Below, piece after piece: positions 8,375 to 15,840 of a DNA stretch of 64,000 bases. The stretch is from Ruminococcaceae bacterium UBA6845 (GTDB lineage: Bacteria; Bacillota; Clostridia; Oscillospirales; Acutalibacteraceae). The stretch spans positions 144,481-208,480 of the forward strand of contig DKDP01000003.1 in NCBI GenBank assembly GCA_002449395.1. The letters are read 5' to 3'. Every line of letters starts with the position of its first letter. The stretch's first letter is position 1. A program made the translations under genes and the position numbers. Under the pieces are notes generated by a model. That model was not told where the DNA came from, searched no databases, and worked only from the letters and a program-made list of their open reading frames with translations.

Positions 8375-10311
8375 TTCTTAACCACCTCCGTCAAATGCAG
8401 GCTCAATTTCATTTTTTCTTTGTTTGTAAAGCGGGCGAAGAATATAGCGGGAGTATCTGCTTCAACCCTTACGGGTCCTGCCTTTCCGCCGGCAAAACTA
8501 ACGCTCTTGCCGTTGTAATTAAAGGACTCAAGTTCCAACGCATCGGAACGGCCATCCTCTCCGACAGCAAAACATTCAATGAAGAGGTTCTCGTAACTCT
8601 CCGATGGTTTGATGACGATTTTATACAGACCCTGGGAAGAACTGATCGGGAAGGCTCGCTGCGCCGTGAGGTTTGGCGTGGTGACGGTTTTTGTCCCGGC
8701 TCCGGTTGTTGCCCCTTGATGAGGATTCGGATCATCCGGATCTGGGATAACCGGCTTGGGAGGACGAGGAGGTTTCGGCATCGGATTGGGGTTGCGCTTA
8801 TGATTATGTATATCGCCTTCCTGCTCGGTACCTTCCTCTTGAATGCCGACCTGTGTTGTGTTGCCCTGTCTGGAAGGATTCGTGCGGATTTTTCCGATTT
8901 TGATTTTAACCTTCAGGATATCATCACCTTCAGATTGTCCGCCGAGGCCATCCAGGTCATCCGGGATATACTCACCGACGCCCGCCGCATCAACAGTATC
9001 TTCTGTTACCACTTCAAATTGATCCTTCAGCAGTCGAAGCACATAATCATCGATTTTTTGTATACAGGTACGGGCAAGTTTACGTCTTTTCTTACCGTTC
9101 TCGTCGTTTGCCTCAATCTGCTTGAAATCCCAGCGATTATGACGAGGCGGCTCGGTATCTTTCAGCAGTTCGCCGAGTTTGCCTCCTCTGACAATGACTA
9201 CGGCCGCATAATGTTGAAATATACGCTTATAGTATGTTCCGACCAGCATACCGGTGGCTCTGAAATTTGCTATGGTACGCTTATAGCTACTGTCGGACTT
9301 GATATAGACCTCCACATCATCTGGCTCGAGTATTTCGGTGGTCTTTTTGCAGCTCGGAGCCGTGAATGCTTTATACAACTGCGCTGTACCAAGCATTTCC
9401 GAATCATCGTCAAAGTCTGAAAACAGCTGAGACAAAGTATCCGTATCAATCACTTTATGTTCTACTCCATCTTTCAGTTCAACGACAAGCCGACCTTCGC
9501 TAATGGCAACAAAGAAGTTTTTCAATACAGCTTTCGTCACATTGGCAGTCCAATTTATCGACTGGCTGAATCCCACGATGATAACATCGGTGCCACGCTC
9601 GGTGCGAGTAAAATTGTCCCGGAATGCATTGGGGTTTTCCGGAAAAATCGGATCCCACTGTTCGTTCTCTTCATCATTTACCTGATACTTTCCCACTCTT
9701 TGGGTCGGTTTCCCAGCCTTGTTCAGTAGGGTTGCGAGTCGTGCAACTCCGATAAATGCACTCTCATTGTTGGCAGAAAGCGTATTATAGAATACCATGC
9801 TCAAAGAAGAACAAGCAAACGGTGCGTTCTTTCCGATGCCATAGGATCCCGCACTGTTCTCATCGCTTTTTACAGACACACCGTCAGAGCCTGTCAGTGC
9901 CTCCCACGAAGACGAAAGTTCGTGACTGTGGCTACCGCCGAGCCCTTTTGTGTTATAGTCGCTTGCAATCAAAACGGGAATAGTCGGTTCTTTGAGGGTT
10001 GCTTCGGCTCCTGCAACAAATCTGGACAATTTAGCATCCATCTCGTTTGCCCAATAATCGCGACACCCGGAAAGGCATTCGGAATACTGCGTAAAAACAT
10101 CATACTGTTTCGGATCAAATTGCCGCAGCTCAAATACGACTCTTACCGGCGCATCGGATTCATCGAGATGCGCATCGAGAGAGTTTTGGCATATTTCGCG
10201 GGCAAGATTATCAATAAGCTCCTGTCCCTTAAAAACTTCAATGTCATTATTGGTATATCCCTGCCTCGTTCCACCCGACAGTGGAGGAAACCTCCATCCA
10301 ATATGTGTCAT
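8371..10311 (-). CDS. GHKL-type (Bergerat-fold) ATPase, MutL/Hsp90-like N-terminus with C-terminal beta domain
   Basis: 646 aa from the ATG at 10311 (a GTG sits one codon upstream), behind GAGAGG. The Bergerat ATP-binding motifs are clear: ELIDNLAREICQNSLDA (N-box, Glu39, Asn43), DYNTKGLGG (Asp118, the DxGxG-like box) and GSYGIGKNAP (about 155-164, ATP lid), then RGTDVII further on. A long middle part follows, then a Pro-rich linker (about 507-532) and a 114-residue beta-rich C-terminal domain. This is not MutL, HSP90 or a histidine kinase: the spacer and C-terminus differ and no kinase domain is present. GHKL ATPases of this kind occur in MORC-like and methyltransferase-linked defence loci, so a nucleotide-gated clamp is a reasonable guess. 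Confidence 0.8.
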   Translation of the reverse strand: MTHIGWRFPPLSGGTRQGYTNNDIEVFKGQELIDNLAREICQNSLDAHLDESDAPVRVVFELRQFDPKQYDVFTQYSECLSGCRDYWANEMDAKLSRFVAGAEATLKEPTIPVLIASDYNTKGLGGSHSHELSSSWEALTGSDGVSVKSDENSAGSYGIGKNAPFACSSLSMVFYNTLSANNESAFIGVARLATLLNKAGKPTQRVGKYQVNDEENEQWDPIFPENPNAFRDNFTRTERGTDVIIVGFSQSINWTANVTKAVLKNFFVAISEGRLVVELKDGVEHKVIDTDTLSQLFSDFDDDSEMLGTAQLYKAFTAPSCKKTTEILEPDDVEVYIKSDSSYKRTIANFRATGMLVGTYYKRIFQHYAAVVIVRGGKLGELLKDTEPPRHNRWDFKQIEANDENGKKRRKLARTCIQKIDDYVLRLLKDQFEVVTEDTVDAAGVGEYIPDDLDGLGGQSEGDDILKVKIKIGKIRTNPSRQGNTTQVGIQEEGTEQEGDIHNHKRNPNPMPKPPRPPKPVIPDPDDPNPHQGATTGAGTKTVTTPNLTAQRAFPISSSQGLYKIVIKPSESYENLFIECFAVGEDGRSDALELESFNYNGKSVSFAGGKAGPVRVEADTPAIFFARFTNKEKMKLSLHLTEVVKK

Positions 10312-10327
10312 CACGATTACCTCTCAA

Positions 10328-10561
10328 TCATTCAAGCGTAAAACGATCTTCTTTCTGTGTATCGGCGCCGTTAAATTTAGCACGAGCATTTTTCATTTCA
10401 CGTTCGATCGCACCAAAGATTTTGCGAACATCTTCATCCGTGTACTCATAGTTCGATTTGCTCGAGCAATTACCCAGCAGTTTTATCATGTCAAGGATTT
10501 TATTTGTTCTTGCTTCCGCGAGGCGGACAAAGCGTTCGCGCTTTGTTTCGTTTGTGGCCAT
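10328..10561 (-). CDS. Small helical protein leading the GHKL operon
   Basis: 77 aa from the ATG at 10561, seven bases after GGAGGG; an in-frame codon 15 bases upstream precedes this site and is rejected. It is highly charged and helical with the segment YTDEDVRKIFGAIERE near the middle. Similar small proteins occur in clostridial mobile elements, without known function (recollection). As first gene of the operon it could be a regulator or a subunit of the ATPase complex; neither is shown. Seventeen bases separate it from the ATPase start. Confidence 0.65.
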   Translation of the reverse strand: MATNETKRERFVRLAEARTNKILDMIKLLGNCSSKSNYEYTDEDVRKIFGAIEREMKNARAKFNGADTQKEDRFTLE

Positions 10562-10628
10562 ATTCTGTCCCTCCAATTAAAAAATACAAACCATATTTAA
10601 CGACAAATCTCTCTGCAAATATTGAAGA

Positions 10629-10649
10629 TAGGCGTCAAGGTTCGACGCC
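10629..10649 (-). promoter_or_regulatory. Palindrome at the transcription start of the GHKL operon
   Basis: AGGCGTC and GACGCCT (10629-10635 and 10643-10649) flank a 7-base spacer and sit at the expected +1 of the leftward promoter. It can act as an operator or as a 5'-end mRNA hairpin; no T-run argues against a terminator role for leftward transcripts. Confidence 0.5.
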
Positions 10650-10655
10650 TATTTT

Positions 10656-10684
10656 ATTATACAGACCGGAATTCTATTTGTCAA
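10656..10684 (-). promoter_or_regulatory. Consensus sigma-A promoter of the GHKL operon
   Basis: On the - strand TTGACA (10679-10684) and TATAAT (10656-10661) are both perfect and 17 bp apart. Confidence 0.8.
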
Positions 10685-10721
10685 TATATTTTGAAAATGT
10701 TTATCGCATTTTCAAAATATA
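10685..10721. promoter_or_regulatory. Perfect 15-bp inverted repeat abutting the -35 box
   Basis: TATATTTTGAAAATG at 10685-10699 is repeated inverted at 10707-10721 around a 7-base centre. It begins at the base after the -35 hexamer, the position of an activator site or a repressor loop partner. Confidence 0.6.
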
Positions 10722-10741
10722 ATATCGCATATGCACACAGA

Positions 10742-10775
10742 TACAAAAAAATACGGCAGCAAATATGCCGCCGCA
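10742..10775 (-). terminator. Terminator of the XRE-vsr-methyltransferase operon
   Basis: Leftward transcript folds CGGCA around a 7-base loop to TGCCG, followed by seven T. It sits 20-50 bases beyond the methyltransferase stop. Confidence 0.6.
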
Positions 10776-10794
10776 TTTACAAAACTACTTTCAA

Positions 10795-11922
10795 TTAGAC
10801 ATTTGGGATATCGCCGAGAACCCTAAAACAATTCAACATATATTCGGCCATAGTTTCAATCACCGGTATCGTTACGGAATTTCCGAACTGCTTATATTGC
10901 TGAACCATACTCACCTCTTCGGGAAATGAAAAGTGATCAACTCCATTTTCATCCAAGAATGCATAATTGATGAAGCCCTGCAATTTTCCCCATTCCCGCG
11001 GGGTCATAACCCTAATGCCCTTATCATTAAGCGGTGTTTTCTTTCCCGGGATGATTAAACCGGCAATCCCTTCCTGCGGATCGTAAACAAGGTTGCGCTC
11101 TTTTCCGGAGCCGCCCGTTGCCATGATCGTGTTTGCAATAGGATGTTCAATTCCCGGTGCATTCACGATTCTATATCCGAAACCGTTTCCTTTTTTATGC
11201 TCTCGTTCTCTGTGGCGAATCAGAGTATCCAAGTAGCCGGACGCCATATAGTATTTTGCTTCCGCACGAAGCTCCAGTAGTTCATTTAAATCCTCATACA
11301 GATACCAATCGTTTTTCTCCGGCAGATGGTTCTCTATACCGAGCAACGCCTCAGCACCGTAGCGTTTTCGATCAAAAGCCATAACATAGGTTCTGGGGCG
11401 ATTCTGAGGTATACCGAAGTTGCGTGAATTTCGGACGAAATCCTTTCCTTTGTAGACCGGCTGCCCCATAGTATCGTATGTTACGCCGACAACTTTATAA
11501 TCAAGTAGAATCTCAAGAGTTTCTATAATTATTTTAAATGTGTTCCCCTTATCATGGCGCACAAGGTTGTCAACATTTTCAAGAAAAACCGCTCTCGGAC
11601 GTGTGCGACGGATGATATCTGCTATGTGGCTGAAGATAATCCCTTTCTCTTTATCATTAAATCCTTCTTCTTGACCTGCCTTACTAAACGTCTGGCAAGG
11701 GAAGCCGGCAAGCAAAACATCATAAGAAATCAAATTCAGTTTTGATTTGAACTCATCGGACGTGAGATCGTTGAATGCATCCTCTCCGAAAAGGTGGGAA
11801 TATGTTAAGCAAGCAAAATGGTCAATTTCCGCTGCGATAACATTTTGAAAAGCTCCAGTTAACTCAAAGCCCTTTCTCATTCCGCCTATGCCTGCGCATA
11901 GATCAATTGTTTTTATCGGCAT
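10795..11922 (-). CDS. dcm: DNA (cytosine-5-)-methyltransferase
   Basis: 375 aa from the ATG at 11922, ten bases after AAGGAG; the longer frame to 12072 lies inside vsr and is rejected. The enzyme transfers methyl from S-adenosylmethionine to C5 of cytosine at a specific DNA site. Motif I is DLCAGIGG (7-14), motif IV GFPCQTFS with nucleophile Cys76, motif VI ENV (115-117), motif VIII RNFGIPQNRPR, and motif X QYKQFGNSVTIPV near the C-terminus. The target recognition domain is short. It overlaps vsr by 20 bases. No cognate restriction endonuclease is recognisable, so its partner may be the neighbouring GHKL operon. Confidence 0.93.
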   Translation of the reverse strand: MPIKTIDLCAGIGGMRKGFELTGAFQNVIAAEIDHFACLTYSHLFGEDAFNDLTSDEFKSKLNLISYDVLLAGFPCQTFSKAGQEEGFNDKEKGIIFSHIADIIRRTRPRAVFLENVDNLVRHDKGNTFKIIIETLEILLDYKVVGVTYDTMGQPVYKGKDFVRNSRNFGIPQNRPRTYVMAFDRKRYGAEALLGIENHLPEKNDWYLYEDLNELLELRAEAKYYMASGYLDTLIRHREREHKKGNGFGYRIVNAPGIEHPIANTIMATGGSGKERNLVYDPQEGIAGLIIPGKKTPLNDKGIRVMTPREWGKLQGFINYAFLDENGVDHFSFPEEVSMVQQYKQFGNSVTIPVIETMAEYMLNCFRVLGDIPNV

Positions 11923-12340
11923 CGTTCTTCTTCTCCTTGTATACGCTTTCGATTCTGTCCGCAACTGAAACAACATCTCTTTTGATATCCTTTCCCCAGA
12001 CTCTAATGACGGTCCATCCGTCAGACTGCAATCGGTCGGTAACCTCAAGATCGCGCTGCATATTTCGCTCAATCTTAGGAACCCAAAAATCGCGATTACT
12101 TTTAATTTCTAATTGTTTATTCTGCCAGTCATAGCCGTGCCAGAATTCACTATCTACAAAAACAGCAATCTTTAATCCGATGAAGGCGATATCCGGTTTG
12201 CCGAATATGCGGTTGACATTTTTTCTGTACTTAAGGTTCCGGTTCCATAGTTCTCGCCGGAGAGCCAGTTCGATTTGAGAGTCTTTATTATGCACATTCC
12301 GCATATTCTTTCGTATTTGTTCCGGCGTTTTTTTGCTCAT
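11903..12340 (-). CDS. vsr: Very-short-patch-repair type endonuclease (Vsr)
   Basis: 145 aa; the ATG at 12340 overlaps the XRE stop (ATGA) and has AGAGAGG seven bases upstream. Vsr nicks DNA 5' of the T in T:G mismatches made by deamination of 5-methylcytosine. The family motif GKPDIAF places catalytic Asp50, and FVDSEFWHGYDW places His68, matching E. coli Asp51 and His69. Length is normal for the family. Gene order regulator-vsr-methyltransferase is usual for C5-methyltransferase R-M loci. The later VIRVWGKDI has Gly where many Vsr proteins have Glu, a small deviation. Confidence 0.92.
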   Translation of the reverse strand: MSKKTPEQIRKNMRNVHNKDSQIELALRRELWNRNLKYRKNVNRIFGKPDIAFIGLKIAVFVDSEFWHGYDWQNKQLEIKSNRDFWVPKIERNMQRDLEVTDRLQSDGWTVIRVWGKDIKRDVVSVADRIESVYKEKKNDADKNN

Positions 12341-12702
12341 GGTGCATCCTCTCTTTCTGTAAAGGAACGCCAATCGATTTTTTTCTCACCGTGCATATCG
12401 GCTCGTATGGCAGCATAGATGGAGGGATTTGAAAAAAAGTACTCTTCAATATCTACCGGAATATCTTTTCGCGACTTCGCAGACAGAAAAAACAACTTTG
12501 CCTCTTCTTCGGAGGTCAAGGATAAAGCAGACACTATTTTTGAAAGTAATTCTCCTTGCGGAGGAGAATTTTTTCCTTGCTCAAACTGCGAAATTGTCAT
12601 TTTACCACGTCCGATTGCTTTTGCAAGCATCTCCTGTGTCATTACGGGAGAGCGTGATAGCCGGAGATATCGGAGGTATTCACCAAAAGTTGCGGGCTCC
12701 AT
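12337..12702 (-). CDS. XRE-family transcriptional regulator
   Basis: 121 aa; ATG at 12702 behind AAGGAGG. Residues about 6-65 are a Cro/CI-type helix-turn-helix (MTQEMLAKAIGRGKMTISQFE). The C-terminal half is an acidic helical segment of unknown role. It is first in the operon with vsr and the methyltransferase, as control (C) proteins are in R-M systems, and probably delays or limits methyltransferase/effector expression after transfer. Three TTTAC repeats in its leader are candidate autoregulatory sites. Confidence 0.88.
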   Translation of the reverse strand: MEPATFGEYLRYLRLSRSPVMTQEMLAKAIGRGKMTISQFEQGKNSPPQGELLSKIVSALSLTSEEEAKLFFLSAKSRKDIPVDIEEYFFSNPSIYAAIRADMHGEKKIDWRSFTEREDAP

Positions 12703-12716
12703 TATTCAACCTCCTT

Positions 12717-12734
12717 GTAAAGTAAATCTGTAAA
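12717..12734 (-). promoter_or_regulatory. Three TTTAC repeats in the XRE leader (candidate operator)
   Basis: TTTAC on the - strand at 12717-12721, 12722-12726 and 12730-12734, between the -10 box and the ribosome-binding site of the regulator gene. The position would let the bound protein block transcription. Confidence 0.4.
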
Positions 12735-12745
12735 CTTACTTACTT

Positions 12746-12774
12746 AGTATAGCATGCATTATTCAAAAAATCAA
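12746..12774 (-). promoter_or_regulatory. Promoter of the XRE-vsr-methyltransferase operon
   Basis: On the - strand TTGATT (12769-12774) and TATACT (12746-12751) are 17 bp apart. Confidence 0.7.
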
Positions 12775-12796
12775 GCAGGTCAGCTCTTTTTCTCCC

Positions 12797-12830
12797 CCTC
12801 TCGGAACTTTCCGAGAGGTTTTTCTTTTTT
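12797..12830 (+). terminator. Orphan rightward terminator between the two halves of the element
   Basis: CCTCTCGG at 12797-12804 pairs with CCGAGAGG at 12811-12818, followed by a long T-rich tract. No + strand gene lies upstream; it may insulate the primase operon from transcription entering from the left, or end a short leader RNA. Confidence 0.7.
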
Positions 12831-12840
12831 GCTTCTTTCG

Positions 12841-13062
12841 GCCAATGTGTTCATTCCTGTCCAGATGGGTCTATGAAAAGAGAATTTCAAAAATCAAGGG
12901 ACCAAACGCACTTCTCGTGTCCGGTGGTAAGTGAGAGGAGAAAAATTTTCAAAAGTTTATGTTCAAACGCCCAATTTACCTCCAGTGGGTAGTGGAAAGA
13001 GAGATTTCTCATACGACTATTCACTTGGACATTTCACTTCCAGTGAAGAAGTATAAGGCTCT
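12841..13062 (+). repeat. Four degenerate repeats with about 60-bp period upstream of the primase
   Basis: The core TCC(A/G)G(T/A) recurs at 12860, 12920, 12981 and 13039, i.e. at intervals of 60, 61 and 58. CAAACGC precedes the core by 17 bases in copies two and three. A purine-rich GAAAGAGA-like stretch follows in copies one to three. Iteron-like arrays before replication genes often bind the initiator; this role is inferred. Confidence 0.45.
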
Positions 13063-13087
13063 CAAAAGCAGAAAGGAGGCACACACA

Positions 13088-15406
13088 GTGCAAGTTCAAT
13101 CAGAAAAAATACCGCAGTTCCTCAAGGACAACGGCCAATTCTGCTGTTGGCAATACGAACTGCGAGATGGCAGCAAAACAAAGGTGCCGTATACACCCGG
13201 AACCATGCGCAGGGCCAGCGTGAGCGATCCTGCCACCTTCACAGCCTTTGATGTTGCGGCATCCGCAACGGGCTTTGACGGGATCGGCATTCGTGTCTGC
13301 GGCAGGATCGTGGGCATCGACCTCGATCACTGCATTGAAGAGGACAATCTGCTCCCGTGGGCGCAAGCTATCGTAGACCGCTTTGGTTTGACCTATATTG
13401 AGGTCAGCCCCTCCGGCACGGGCATCCGCATCTTCTGCCTGCTTCCGGACAGCTTCGCCTACGATACCCAGACCTACTACATCAAGCATGGGGATATCGA
13501 GGTCTATATTCCCGGTCACACCAACCGCTTTCTCACCGTCACCGGCAACGCTCTCACTGATTCCGATGTGGTGGAAACGGCAGAGGCACTCACTTGGCTG
13601 CTCAACACCTATATGCGCCGTCCTACACCGCCCACTCCGGCCGCAGCCGTTCCCGGCGAAAGCTATCTCAATGATGAGAATGTGATCAAAAAAGCCTCTG
13701 CCGCCCGGAACGGAGAAAAATTCCGCAGACTGTGGGACGGAGACATCACCGGGTACAAGAGCCGTAGCGAAGCGGATGCCGCGCTCATCTCATTGCTGGC
13801 ATTCTGGTGCAGCGGCGACAAGTCGCAAATTGACCGTCTGTTCCGGCAGTCCGGCTTAATGCGTGAGAAGTGGGATACCCTCCGCGGCACCGACACCTAC
13901 GGAAATATCTCTATTGAAAAGGCAGTGACTCAGATGACTGATTATTACAAGCCCCTCATTCCACGCTCGGCCGCCGAGGACTTCGGTGCGGATCGGCTGA
14001 AGGAACTTGACCCTATGGACTCCTCCAGGTATCCGTGGAACGACATCGGTGCCGGTCATATCTTCGCAGACTTCTACCGGGACAGACTACGCTATGTGCC
14101 GGAGCGAAAGATGTGGTTTCACTATGAAGGCGGTGTTTGGCAGCCGGATACCGGGAGTCTCCGTGCGATGAAATACTGTATGGAACTGGCCGACCTCATG
14201 TACACCTTCGCTTTGGAAATCCGAGATGAGGATAAGCGCAAGTCATATATGAAATACGCCGGCCGATGGCAGAGTCACTCCAACCGGGTCAACATCCTCA
14301 AGGATGCCCAAGTGTACCATCCCATCCCCTATGGCAGCTTTGATGCGGACATTTACATCTTCAACTGCAAAAACGGCACTCTGCATATCGACACAGGGGA
14401 GTTCACCGAACATCGCAGCACCGACCTGCTTACGAAAATCAGTCCTGTAGTGTATGGCCCAACGGCCCACTCGGAGCGTTTCGCCACCTATATTGATGAG
14501 ATCATGAGCGGCGATACCGAAAGGGCCAAATTTCTGCAGAAGATACTCGGCTACGGTCTTACTGGGGACACACGCCACGAATGCATGACCATCCTTTACG
14601 GTGTGACCACACGCAACGGAAAAGGCACCCTCTGCGAAAGCGTACTGAAAGTCCTCGGTGACTACGGCTGTGCCTCCCGCCCGGAGACCATCGCTATGAA
14701 AAGCTACACCAACGGTTCACAGCCGAGCGAGGATGTGGCTCGTCTTGCCGGAGTCCGCTTTGTGAATATCCCGGAGCCGGGAAAAGGCATGGTGCTGGAT
14801 GCCGCCAAGGTCAAAGCCATGACCGGCAATGATACCCTCAATGCCAGGTTCCTTCATGAGAACAGCTTCGACTTTCAGCCCCGGTTCAAAATTTATGTGA
14901 ACACCAACTTTCTGCCGGTCATTAACGATATGACCCTGTTTTCCAGTGACCGTATCATCATTATCCCGTTTGACCGCCATTTTGACGAGCGGTCCCGTGA
15001 TACTACCCTCAAACAACAGTTTGCAAAACCACAAGCCCAGAGTGCCATTCTAAACTGGCTGCTGGAGGGATATCGGTTGCTACAGACCGAAGGGCTGTTC
15101 CTTCCGAGGGCCGTAAAGGATGCCACCGACCGCTATCAGCATGACAGTGACAAGATTGCACTCTTCTTTGAGGACAACCTGGTTGCGGATGATGCCGCAG
15201 AGGAACTGACCGCCACGGTCTATGCTCGGTATAAAGGATGGTGTCAAGAAAACGGCTGCTACCCGGAGGGTATGAAAAACTTCAAGCAGGGACTGCAGGC
15301 TTTTGCCCGGATAGTCCGCAAGCGCCCCAGACATGGCGGCGAGAAAACCACAGTACTCATCGGCTATCGGCTCATTTCCGAGTTCGATGCTCCGCTGCTG
15401 ACATAA
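13088..15406 (+). CDS. Phage/plasmid primase-helicase (P4/D5-like, prim-pol N-terminus)
   Basis: 772 aa from the GTG at 13088, behind AAAGGAGG. The upstream in-frame extension to 12959 crosses the repeat array and is rejected. Residues 1-140 resemble the NrS-1-type prim-pol domain: VGIDLDHC holds the acidic metal-binding pair, followed by SPSGTGIRIF. The middle is D5_N-like. The C-terminal half is a superfamily 3 helicase with Walker A GVTTRNGKGT at about residue 505-515 and a DNA-binding-like C-terminus. It would prime and unwind the element's DNA for autonomous replication. Phage satellites and clostridial integrative elements carry this protein type. Confidence 0.88.
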   Translation: MQVQSEKIPQFLKDNGQFCCWQYELRDGSKTKVPYTPGTMRRASVSDPATFTAFDVAASATGFDGIGIRVCGRIVGIDLDHCIEEDNLLPWAQAIVDRFGLTYIEVSPSGTGIRIFCLLPDSFAYDTQTYYIKHGDIEVYIPGHTNRFLTVTGNALTDSDVVETAEALTWLLNTYMRRPTPPTPAAAVPGESYLNDENVIKKASAARNGEKFRRLWDGDITGYKSRSEADAALISLLAFWCSGDKSQIDRLFRQSGLMREKWDTLRGTDTYGNISIEKAVTQMTDYYKPLIPRSAAEDFGADRLKELDPMDSSRYPWNDIGAGHIFADFYRDRLRYVPERKMWFHYEGGVWQPDTGSLRAMKYCMELADLMYTFALEIRDEDKRKSYMKYAGRWQSHSNRVNILKDAQVYHPIPYGSFDADIYIFNCKNGTLHIDTGEFTEHRSTDLLTKISPVVYGPTAHSERFATYIDEIMSGDTERAKFLQKILGYGLTGDTRHECMTILYGVTTRNGKGTLCESVLKVLGDYGCASRPETIAMKSYTNGSQPSEDVARLAGVRFVNIPEPGKGMVLDAAKVKAMTGNDTLNARFLHENSFDFQPRFKIYVNTNFLPVINDMTLFSSDRIIIIPFDRHFDERSRDTTLKQQFAKPQAQSAILNWLLEGYRLLQTEGLFLPRAVKDATDRYQHDSDKIALFFEDNLVADDAAEELTATVYARYKGWCQENGCYPEGMKNFKQGLQAFARIVRKRPRHGGEKTTVLIGYRLISEFDAPLLT

Positions 15407-15416
15407 TCACACGGTT

Positions 15417-15505
15417 TGGGGCAATGTGGCAGATGATTACAGGTTTTCTCTATAGAAAAACAAATCTTGAAAACAACCGTAATTACTTGCCACATTGCCC
15501 CAAGC
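15417..15505 (+). repeat. Long inverted repeat after the primase gene
   Basis: TTGGGGCAATGTGGCA at about 15417-15432 is repeated perfectly inverted at about 15490-15505. The arms continue imperfectly inward (GATTACAGG against CCGTAATTA), leaving an A/T-rich loop containing CTATAG. It is too long and lacks the T-run of a terminator. Similar hairpins after primase genes are remembered from clostridial phages. A replication origin or a structured RNA is possible. Confidence 0.6.
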
Positions 15506-15582
15506 AAAAAAGGAGGTGGTGCTTATGATTGCGTAGCAGACTGCGATCCATACAAACAAAATCAACGAAAGGAGCAGAAAAA

Positions 15583-15837
15583 ATGCGACACAAATTCTTT
15601 TTCGGCAGACAGCCGATCATCAAGAGGTACTGTGCCGAGGACTTCTCCCGTAACGGCTATGAAGGCAAGGTGCTTCTTCAGACCGAGTGCGGCATTCCCG
15701 TCATTGTTGCCCGGAATACCGATCTGGACATTTGGAAGGTGCAGTGGGGTATGTCCGCTGTGTTCTTCGGCACAAAGGCAGAAGCAATGGCCTACTGCAA
15801 AGGGCGGTTTCTCGATGCAGACGGAAAGGCGGTGTGA
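15583..15837 (+). CDS. Small conserved-type element protein, unknown function
   Basis: 84 aa; ATG at 15583 after AAAGGAG, and in-frame codons from 15529 lack a site. Basic N-terminus, then a compact alpha/beta body with LDIWKVQWGMSAVFF and an aromatic-rich C-terminus. It does not match any family known to me. It is the first of four small genes between primase and capsid, all with good ribosome-binding sites and one transcriptional direction, so expression as part of the element's operon is likely. Confidence 0.65.
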   Translation: MRHKFFFGRQPIIKRYCAEDFSRNGYEGKVLLQTECGIPVIVARNTDLDIWKVQWGMSAVFFGTKAEAMAYCKGRFLDADGKAV

Positions 15838-15840
15838 CCC

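Noticed and set aside
8365..9420. 351-codon open frame on the + strand across the GHKL ATPase gene
   Set aside because: It is antisense to a gene with intact GHKL motifs, has no good ribosome-binding site and shows no recognisable domain; a shadow frame.
10795..12072. Longer start for the C5-methyltransferase
   Set aside because: The extra 50 residues lie within vsr in another frame and do not resemble methyltransferase sequence; ATG at 11922 has a ribosome-binding site.
12797..12830. Terminator of the XRE gene
   Set aside because: The T-run is on the + strand and the XRE operon is transcribed away from it.
12841..13062. CRISPR array
   Set aside because: The four repeats are degenerate, few, and lack unique spacers or cas genes; better read as iteron-like.
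12959..13087. Upstream start for the primase
   Set aside because: The extension runs through the 60-bp repeats and has no ribosome-binding site; GTG at 13088 follows AAAGGAGG.
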